IMG/VR virus record: IMGVR_UViG_3300031951_000214
Span: 1 to 54,384 of that record
Source: a virus
Strand: one strand, 5' to 3'
Length of the DNA stretch: 54,384 nucleotides
A program made the position numbers and the translations under genes. The notes beneath the pieces are model-generated. The model saw nothing but the letters and a program-made list of their open reading frames with translations, made no database searches and was not told where the DNA came from. Below are positions 49,089 to 54,384 of this stretch, one piece after another (the stretch's first letter is position 1; every line of letters begins with the position of its first letter).

Positions 49089-49278
49089 CAGCTTTCTCCA
49101 TTTTTTGCACAAGGTCTTCAATGATGTTTTCTGCAAAGTTCAAACCTTGGATAACTCCGCAGATTCTTCGGTACTCTTCAAAAGTGTCGCATCGACCAGC
49201 AGCTGCGTAAGCTTCACGCTCTTGTTTCAGCTTTTGAATCTCTTTGACTATGAGAGCCAACAGTTTGTAGTCGCTCAA
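49081..49278 (-). CDS. Small helical protein, 65 aa
   Basis: MSDYKLLALIVKEIQKLKQE and FEEYRRICGVIQGLNFAENI with IEDLVQKMEK form two helices. I recognise the EEYRRxCGVIQGLxFAExxIxDLVQ pattern from small proteins next to portal genes in related phages. It is linked to the portal by ATGA. Possibly an assembly factor; function unknown. Confidence 0.78.
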   Translation of the reverse strand: MSDYKLLALIVKEIQKLKQEREAYAAAGRCDTFEEYRRICGVIQGLNFAENIIEDLVQKMEKADE

Positions 49279-51791
49279 TCTTTCTCCTTCTTAGGTGGTT
49301 GCTGAGATTTTTGACCGGTGTTTTGAGCAGCGCGATGAGCTGCTTGTTGCACGGCCATTTGCGCCTTGTGTTTTGCAACATCAATGCCCAAACGTGCACC
49401 CTCAATTTCTGATTGACGAGTGGCTTTGTCTTTTGCAGCGGCTGCTGTAGCCGCGACCTGCATAGCAGCGATCTCTTTTTGAGCCGCGATACGTGCTTCC
49501 TCGACGCGAATCTGATCTGCTTTGGCGGCAGCATCAATTTGTTGCTTTTGTTGTTTCAACTGCAACTCGCCCTGTTTAATCTGCAACTCTTGCATCTGCA
49601 TCTGAACAATCGGGTCCTGCATCTGCTGTTGGGCTTTCTGTTGTTGAGCCTCTTGTTGGTTCTGCTGCAACAACTGCGTAGACGCTTGAGCCGCCATCAC
49701 AGCAATTTTGTCAGCCAACTCTGGAGCAACTTGTTTGTTTTGCTCTTCCGAAGGCAGTGTTACGCCCATCGTCATCTCAACTTGTTTACGATACTCAAAC
49801 GCAATGTGTTCGTTGATGTGAGCCATCGCTGAGGCCATGATCTGCTGCGCCATCGGATTCATCGCCATCAACTGCTGAATCTTCGGGTCTTGTATCGCGG
49901 CCATGTGTACAGCGATATGCGCCTGATGGTTCTGCTCCATGAACGCTTTGACCGGCTTCATAGTCAGCAACGCTTGGTTCTCAGACACGGGGTCAACAGG
50001 TATGGCGTCGTCTTCTGTTTTGACCAACTTGTTCGCGTTCTTCACACCCAAGACCTCAATCATCTGACGGTGTAAGAGAGATAAGTCATACAACTGGGGA
50101 GCCTGTTGCGCCAACTGCATCACTGCTTGGTACTGCACAATCTTTTGTGCCATTGTTGCTGCGTTGGGGTCACTCACAGGAATGACGTCCACTTTCTCGT
50201 AGTCTGATTTACGAGCAGCGCGGCTACCTTCTTCTGGTTCGTAATCGTAGTCTTCTGGGGCGTAGTCAGCGATGATGACCTTGAGGAGTTTGAACTCCTG
50301 TTTCATGGTGAAGTGCATACGAGCCTGCACAGCACCCATCACTTTAAGAGTACGCTCAAGCAGAGCCAATGTTGTACCCACTGGAGCTTGTGCCGACATG
50401 TCGGACACATTCATATCTCCTGATGAGGCAAACGCTCTGCCTTCTTCTACGATGTTTTGGAACAGGCCAAACAGAACCTGACTTGGCTCTTTGTATGGCA
50501 GAGGGAGAATGTTGTCCCTGATTGAACCACTTGGGACGTCTACGTCTCTGAACTCTCCGGGTTGGATGGGCGTGTCGTCGCCTTTGATGCGAAGACCGCG
50601 AGACTTGAGGCCCCCGGGTAGGTTTGAAAGTGTTCCCGCATCCACGAGCTGGCGGATGAGCATCGTCGCGCTCTTTGCGTATCCTCCGATAAGGTGGATA
50701 AGACCATAACCATAGAATCCAAAACCGGGGATGTATTGGTAGTGAACGAAGTGTTGGCGTTTGAGTTGGAGTTCATCGTCTTCATACCAATTTCTCCTGA
50801 TGGCCAACACTGTACCAGTCTGTTTTTCAAGCGTGACAACATAAGGCAGAGCAATACCTGTTGGCTTACCCTTCTTATCAGTGTGTTCAAAGCCGGGCAA
50901 ATCTAAGTCAACATGCATCTCAAGGATACGATATCTGTCGTCTTGAGTAGCTGACATCCCGTTCTCTTCGGCTTTTTGCTTCTCAATGTCGTCCAACTCA
51001 TAGCCGGGTTCACCCAACTCTACATCAGCGTAAAAACCTGCATTCTGGAGTCGAAGAATCTCGTTCTCAGTCTTACGCATCACATGAGTAACACGTTCTG
51101 CTGTCTCTAAACTTGTGGCTCCATAAGGCACTACGATGTCTTCAGCAGGAATAAATACTGCTGCTTGACGACCTCTGCTTGGGTCGTAATAAACTTTTTT
51201 GAACGCAGAACCAGCCAAAGGTAGATTCCACAACATCTTCTCATGCTCTGGTCGGTACTCGACCATCACCTCAGTCAGCTGGTAGTTCATGTCCTCCTGC
51301 ACGCGCGCGGCTGCGTCTTCTGCTTCAGGGGTGTCTCTGCCAATAATTTTCGTCTTCACAGGCCCCATCGCGGGGAACGTCTCGGTGATGCCTTCTGACT
51401 GAAACCGCACTACTGACTCTGTGAGCATCGGGTGAAACACACCACACGCCCCCTGCCAAGGCTCTGTTCTTTCCTCATACTTCAAGCCCAACAGCTTTAG
51501 TCCATCAACGTATGTTTTGATCCAGTCTTTGCGGTCTTGGGTGTCTTTATCAAAGTCATCAATCAATTCAGAACTGAGCATGGCCAAATCTTTGTCGTCC
51601 ATATACTCAGCAAGATTGGCATCAAACGTATCGGCTGTTTCTTTTTGTGGTTTGAGATCAATCTCAATGTCACCCATGCCGATACTCACCGACTCAGGGT
51701 CTTCGATCTCAATCTCAATGTCCGGCGCACCCTCTGGAATGAGTTCTTCAAGTCCTTGAGGAGCTGCGTATAAGCCTTTACTGATCGCCAT
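49275..51791 (-). CDS. Portal protein, P22 gp1-like, 838 aa
   Basis: Dodecameric portal at the capsid vertex. The clip/wing region shows WQGACGVFHPMLTESVVRFQ, EYRPEHEKMLWNLPLAGSAF and KKVYYDPSRGR. The stem and crown follow (FVHYQYIPGFGFYGYGLIHL, LIRQLVDAGTLSNLPGGLKS). The last 200 residues are Gln-rich coiled coil (QQAQQQKAQQQMQDPIVQMQ), a barrel-like extension as in P22. An acidic N-terminus (IEIEIEDPESVS) precedes the fold. Length is normal for the family. Confidence 0.94.
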   Translation of the reverse strand: MAISKGLYAAPQGLEELIPEGAPDIEIEIEDPESVSIGMGDIEIDLKPQKETADTFDANLAEYMDDKDLAMLSSELIDDFDKDTQDRKDWIKTYVDGLKLLGLKYEERTEPWQGACGVFHPMLTESVVRFQSEGITETFPAMGPVKTKIIGRDTPEAEDAAARVQEDMNYQLTEVMVEYRPEHEKMLWNLPLAGSAFKKVYYDPSRGRQAAVFIPAEDIVVPYGATSLETAERVTHVMRKTENEILRLQNAGFYADVELGEPGYELDDIEKQKAEENGMSATQDDRYRILEMHVDLDLPGFEHTDKKGKPTGIALPYVVTLEKQTGTVLAIRRNWYEDDELQLKRQHFVHYQYIPGFGFYGYGLIHLIGGYAKSATMLIRQLVDAGTLSNLPGGLKSRGLRIKGDDTPIQPGEFRDVDVPSGSIRDNILPLPYKEPSQVLFGLFQNIVEEGRAFASSGDMNVSDMSAQAPVGTTLALLERTLKVMGAVQARMHFTMKQEFKLLKVIIADYAPEDYDYEPEEGSRAARKSDYEKVDVIPVSDPNAATMAQKIVQYQAVMQLAQQAPQLYDLSLLHRQMIEVLGVKNANKLVKTEDDAIPVDPVSENQALLTMKPVKAFMEQNHQAHIAVHMAAIQDPKIQQLMAMNPMAQQIMASAMAHINEHIAFEYRKQVEMTMGVTLPSEEQNKQVAPELADKIAVMAAQASTQLLQQNQQEAQQQKAQQQMQDPIVQMQMQELQIKQGELQLKQQKQQIDAAAKADQIRVEEARIAAQKEIAAMQVAATAAAAKDKATRQSEIEGARLGIDVAKHKAQMAVQQAAHRAAQNTGQKSQQPPKKEKD

Positions 51792-51800
51792 TTTGTGTCC

Positions 51801-53318
51801 TTACACCGTGTAGTACCGCTCAGCGCGGCGACTTTTAAAATACTGAATATCATCAGGTTCGTCGTTTGGCAACCTGATGAAACCTCCCTGACGGAATCTC
51901 GCAAGGGCTTGTGTAGTTGAGTCAACCAAGTCGTCGTTTGTGCCGCTTGGAAAGTCGTTGCACTCCTCAATAACCTCTTGCGCCCATCTGCGGTCCGGTG
52001 CCCATACTATCCCTGAAGAAAACAAGTCAGAGACAGCATTTACACGGGCGATCTTATCCTGTCCTTTACCCGGCGTAAACTCCCCAACAGGCACTCCCAT
52101 GCGTCTAAATTCTTGATACAGAGCTGCTCCGTTGGACTTCTTCTCCACCACAAACGCATCTGGCCCCCACTCTTTGTACTCCTCCAGCACCATCTTCTTC
52201 AGTTCTGGAAACTCCATGCGTTTTTTGATGGCGTTGAGCAATATGATGTTGTAATTGTTCGTGTTCTCATTGAAGAACACGCCCCATGTGGTCAGGGCGT
52301 TGTAGTCAGCGCGGGTGTTGGCTTCTTGTGCGGCGTCCAGACTCATAATAATGAACTCGCAGTTGGGTGGTGGGGCATCTTGATCCCATATCTGCCACCA
52401 CTCCCTTTTTATCAGCGCACCTTCCTCTGATACGGGGTTCTGCATGTACTGGGCTTCCCAGTACCGCACGTCCATGCCAGCCTTTTTGGACAACAACTCC
52501 TCAATCGACCAGAACTCGCCCCACAACGGCTTGTCATTCAATATGGCAGGGAACTCAACGACCTCCCAGTCGTCTACACCCTCTTCTCGACCCATCTGGC
52601 TGATGATCTGGCCTGTCAAATCTAGTTTTGACCACCGAGTCATCACAATGATAATAGCGCCTCCCGGCATAAGACGCTGCAAAGGGCCAGACTGGAACCA
52701 CTCCCAAGCAGGGAGAAAAACATCGGGGCGTCCAGTTTTTGCGTCTTGTTCAGAATGAGGGTCATCAATGATGAAAAGGTCCGCACCACGGCCAGCCAAA
52801 GCGCCGCCAACACCAATTGCAAAGTATTCACCTTGGGCATTTGTTCCCCATCTTGAAGCTGATTTACTGTCAGATTGCAGTTCTACGCCCGGAAAAATGT
52901 CTTTGTAGTTATCTGAACCTACAAGATTACGAACGCGGCGACCAAAATTAACAGCCAAATCTGCTGTGTGAGACGCCATAATGACCTTCTTATGGGGGAA
53001 TTTGCCCAAAAACCATGCTGGCGCAAGATAGGAAATGAGTTCAGATTTGCCATGTCGAGGCGCAATATTAACAATGACACGCTTTTTCTTTCCGTTGGCG
53101 ATGTCTTCGAAGATTTTAGCGAGCCTGCGATGATGCGGGCCAACTTTATAGCCGGGGTAGACGTGATCCGCGAACTCCAAAAGCAAATCTTTGCCCAAAT
53201 TCTGCACAGATTGGGCATCCCAGACCTTGATAAGTTCAAGAATTTTGCGTTTTTCATCATTTGACGCTGTTGGCAACAGGTTTTTCAGAGTTTCTATCTG
53301 TTCCCGTGTAACTTTCAC
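51801..53318 (-). CDS. terL: Terminase large subunit, 505 aa
   Basis: Packaging ATPase-nuclease. Walker A is APRHGKSE (K91) and Walker B is LFIIDDPH (D185-D186), followed by coupling motif MTRW. The RNase H-like nuclease shows SLDAA (D328), VVEKKSNG and DDLVDST (D462, D463, D466). The N-terminal YPGYKVGPHHRRLA is typical of the P22/T4-related branch. It overlaps the small subunit by ATGA. Confidence 0.96.
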   Translation of the reverse strand: MKVTREQIETLKNLLPTASNDEKRKILELIKVWDAQSVQNLGKDLLLEFADHVYPGYKVGPHHRRLAKIFEDIANGKKKRVIVNIAPRHGKSELISYLAPAWFLGKFPHKKVIMASHTADLAVNFGRRVRNLVGSDNYKDIFPGVELQSDSKSASRWGTNAQGEYFAIGVGGALAGRGADLFIIDDPHSEQDAKTGRPDVFLPAWEWFQSGPLQRLMPGGAIIIVMTRWSKLDLTGQIISQMGREEGVDDWEVVEFPAILNDKPLWGEFWSIEELLSKKAGMDVRYWEAQYMQNPVSEEGALIKREWWQIWDQDAPPPNCEFIIMSLDAAQEANTRADYNALTTWGVFFNENTNNYNIILLNAIKKRMEFPELKKMVLEEYKEWGPDAFVVEKKSNGAALYQEFRRMGVPVGEFTPGKGQDKIARVNAVSDLFSSGIVWAPDRRWAQEVIEECNDFPSGTNDDLVDSTTQALARFRQGGFIRLPNDEPDDIQYFKSRRAERYYTV

Positions 53319-53863
53319 CGTACAACCTCAATCATCTCTACGTCTACAGTGCGTTTTTCAAGTTTGGCAAGGGTTTCAAGCAGTTCTTTCTCAACTTCTT
53401 CAATAGACTGCTGTTTGTGCGTGACTTCAGAGCGGCGTTTGAAGGCGTCGACCCCGTCAACTTCCCCTAAAGCGCGCAGTGCAGTGAGCCGAATCTTGGC
53501 GTCGGGGTGGTCTGTCTCGGCCACCAGCTTGTTCACCACAAATTTCTTCAAATCAGCGAGTTCTTTGACCACCAAGGTGTCATGCTGCGCGACCATCCCA
53601 GCCAAATACGCAATTGTGGCGTTTGAGTAGGCGGATAAAGTGGGTACTTGCTTTTGATCGCCCATCATGCTTTGGGCAATTTCGACCGCCTGCTGGCGTT
53701 CTTCGTCATTTGGGTCAATTGGCTCGCCTTTTAAGTCAGCTATGAGCTTGACTGTTCTGGCGCGCATGTCCAACTCTTCGCGTGGAGACAGTTCGGGCAT
53801 CGCATCAGTGGCAGATGCGGGGAGCGGGATATGAGAATCTATCTCTGGAATCAAGTCTTGCAT
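53315..53863 (-). CDS. Terminase small subunit-like protein, 182 aa
   Basis: First gene of the late operon, directly before the large terminase. It is helical throughout, with a central hydrophobic segment (SNATIAYLAGMVAQHDTLVV) and a C-terminal coiled coil (SIEEVEKELLETLAKLEKRT). I assign it from position and type. No clear HTH is visible. There is no Shine-Dalgarno sequence before the ATG at 53863 (the bases there are CCTTCCTCCC on this strand), so the start is uncertain. Confidence 0.72.
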   Translation of the reverse strand: MQDLIPEIDSHIPLPASATDAMPELSPREELDMRARTVKLIADLKGEPIDPNDEERQQAVEIAQSMMGDQKQVPTLSAYSNATIAYLAGMVAQHDTLVVKELADLKKFVVNKLVAETDHPDAKIRLTALRALGEVDGVDAFKRRSEVTHKQQSIEEVEKELLETLAKLEKRTVDVEMIEVVR

Positions 53864-53894
53864 TGGGAGGAAGGTGGCACTCCAAAGTTGACGG

Positions 53895-53903
53895 AATATA
53901 CCA
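53895..53903 (-). promoter_or_regulatory. Candidate extended -10 promoter (TGGTATATT) for terminase operon
   Basis: On the - strand TGG followed by TATATT fits an extended -10 box. It lies downstream of the - strand terminator and about 32 bases before the small-terminase ATG. No -35 box is seen. It could give basal late transcription independent of read-through. Confidence 0.35.
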
Positions 53904-53919
53904 CGTATTTCGACGAGGA

Positions 53920-53960
53920 GGTAGGATTCCTACCCGGGGGGTATTAGGATAAACCCTAAT
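53920..53960. other. Two short hairpins ahead of the late operon
   Basis: GGTAGG/CCTACC (53920-53934, loop ATT) and ATTAGG/CCTAAT (53943-53960, loop ATAAAC) lie side by side between the terminator and the candidate promoter. They may be operator half-sites or RNA stems in the late leader. The arms share AGG/CCT ends. Confidence 0.5.
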
Positions 53961-53976
53961 AGACAAGGAGACGAGC

Positions 53977-54002
53977 AAAAAAAGACCCCCGGGGAGGGGG
54001 TC
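53977..54002 (-). terminator. Intrinsic terminator upstream of late operon
   Basis: On the - strand GACCCCC pairs with GGGGGTC around TCCCC and is followed by seven T. It is the strongest terminator in the window. It lies 114 bases before the small-terminase start and after the candidate late promoter at 54196-54204, so it either insulates the operon or acts as an attenuator. Confidence 0.88.
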
Positions 54003-54065
54003 GAAGGAGAGAGGCAACTGAGAAGGTTGTTGATTGGATACTTATCCAGCAAGACTGTAAACTTA

Positions 54066-54141
54066 ACCAACACGGCTGGGGACTTGTCGTGCGTCCTTCA
54101 ATTAGCGTGGCAACATCAGCCACATCCCCATGCGTGTTGGT
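54066..54141. other. Large stem-loop (structured leader or control element)
   Basis: ACCAACACG (54066-54074) pairs with CGTGTTGGT (54133-54141) and TGGGGA (54077-54082) with TCCCCA (54125-54130), separated by a 2x2 internal loop. Inside, GTGGC/GCCAC (54107-54123) makes a second hairpin with a 7-base loop. The total is 15 outer and 5 inner base pairs. In a - strand transcript from 54196 it would form just before the terminator. Confidence 0.6.
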
Positions 54142-54195
54142 ACACCGTTCCCTTTCGAGCTTTTCATGTTACGTGGTGTCTCCGCGACTTTGGGA

Positions 54196-54204
54196 AGTAT
54201 ATCA
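54196..54204 (-). promoter_or_regulatory. Extended -10 promoter TGATATACT driving late operon (candidate)
   Basis: On the - strand TGA plus TATACT matches an extended -10 and has the same form as the + strand TGCTATACT at 54301. No good -35 is found, consistent with the extended type or with an activator. Predicted start is near 54189, giving a leader of about 326 bases with the stem-loop and terminator. Confidence 0.5.
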
Positions 54205-54234
54205 GTTATTTGTGCGAGTCATGGTGTAGGAGGC

Positions 54235-54271
54235 GGGAGGGGGACCCATTTGGGAATCTGGGGGGTGGGGG
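54235..54271 (+). other. G-rich tract, potential G-quadruplex
   Basis: Five G runs of three or more (54235-54237, 54239-54243, 54252-54254, 54260-54265, 54267-54271) fall within 37 bases between the two divergent promoters. Loops are 1, 8, 5 and 1 bases. A quadruplex on the + strand is plausible and could affect melting or transcription. Nothing else is coded here. Confidence 0.5.
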
Positions 54272-54284
54272 TATGCCTACCCCC
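54267..54284. promoter_or_regulatory. Inverted repeat over the -35 region of the + strand promoter
   Basis: GGGGGTA and TACCCCC form a 7-bp inverted repeat around TGCC. It abuts the place where the -35 box of the 54301 promoter would lie and has no T-tract on either side. The position suits an operator for a dimeric regulator, such as the HTH protein at 9981-10319; this link is a guess. Confidence 0.5.
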
Positions 54285-54300
54285 GTATATGTCAAGTTTG

Positions 54301-54309
54301 TGCTATACT
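54301..54309 (+). promoter_or_regulatory. Extended -10 promoter TGCTATACT (early, + strand)
   Basis: TGC followed by TATACT is an extended -10 box with predicted start near 54316, 40 bases before the next ATG. If the genome is circular it would transcribe the early half beginning at position 1. Confidence 0.6.
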
Positions 54310-54355
54310 AACCCCAATGCGATGCAATAGTGCAAAGCAGATAAGGAGAATGCAA

Positions 54356-54384
54356 ATGGACGGAATGCTCACAATCAAGATGGT
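54356..54384 (+). CDS. First early gene, cut by window end (partial)
   Basis: AAGGAG at 54343-54348 lies 7 bases before ATG at 54356, which opens MDGMLTIKM and runs off the window. The ATG at 54350 is too close to the Shine-Dalgarno sequence. With promoter and leader just upstream it is the first gene of the + strand unit. Too short to identify. Confidence 0.6.

Noticed and set aside
54027-54330. Two overlapping + strand ORFs of 94 and 66 residues in the regulatory gap
   Set aside because: No Shine-Dalgarno sequence, odd composition (many Cys/Trp/His and poly-Gly), and they run through the stem-loop, the - strand promoter and the G-rich tract. The region reads better as control DNA.
1-54384. 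Direct terminal repeats at the window ends
   Set aside because: The first and last bases share only a few bases (TGGAC), not a repeat.
1-54384. Integrase, CI-type repressor or attachment site indicating lysogeny
   Set aside because: None found on either strand. The single HTH protein lacks a repressor C-terminal domain.

Overview
The window looks like an essentially complete genome, or a near-complete contig, of a short-tailed double-stranded DNA phage (class Caudoviricetes, podovirus-like). This rests on a family A DNA polymerase, a primase-helicase, terminase, a P22-type portal, a gpT-like major capsid protein, adaptor and nozzle-type tail proteins, very large internal virion proteins and a lysis cassette. 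There is no tape-measure, sheath or contractile-tail gene. No integrase, excisionase, CI-type repressor, tRNA or CRISPR array was found. The host cannot be read from the sequence. The spanin pair implies a Gram-negative host, and several small protein families are ones I associate with freshwater phages and Burkholderiales prophages, so a freshwater betaproteobacterium is a reasonable guess and no more than that.

Layout. Positions 1-13420 are all on the + strand (early and replication half). They hold a run of tiny, overlapping accessory genes (1-2447), a DUF3310 protein, family A DNA polymerase, an AT-rich unknown, a Cas4/RecB-type nuclease, an HNH-like protein, a structured leader with its own strong promoter (6900-7144), an SNF2-type helicase, three small replication-associated or regulatory genes and a large AEP primase/DUF927 helicase. 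Positions 13417-53863 are all on the - strand (virion and lysis half). Read in transcription order (right to left): small and large terminase, portal, a small coiled protein, a GroES-like protein, scaffold, a head protein, a second head protein, major capsid protein and its terminator, decoration-like proteins, an island of small Lys/Gly-rich proteins sharing a C-terminal tag, an endonuclease VII homologue, adaptors, a large tail-fibre cassette, holin/spanin/endolysin lysis genes, the tail nozzle-like protein, and finally the internal virion proteins including a 2029-residue polyvalent protein with a zincin motif. The two halves converge with a 4-bp overlap at 13417-13420.

The only long gap, 53864-54355, is a regulatory region. 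It has a pair of divergent extended -10 promoters (TGnTATACT on both strands), a G-rich stretch, inverted repeats, a large stem-loop and a textbook intrinsic terminator on the - strand just ahead of the terminase operon. One control region may therefore drive both halves, with the late operon possibly gated by attenuation or antitermination. The rightmost + strand gene is cut by the window end and the leftmost gene is cut by the window start, which fits a circularly permuted or artificially opened genome but does not prove it.

The most interesting items are the structured RNA-like leader at 6934-7144, the terminator-bearing late leader at 53863-54204, the C-terminal 'RADGxAxKGKT' tag shared by four different proteins, a probable ATT start codon in the lysis region, and an EF-hand holin next to a fully nested Rz/Rz1 pair.
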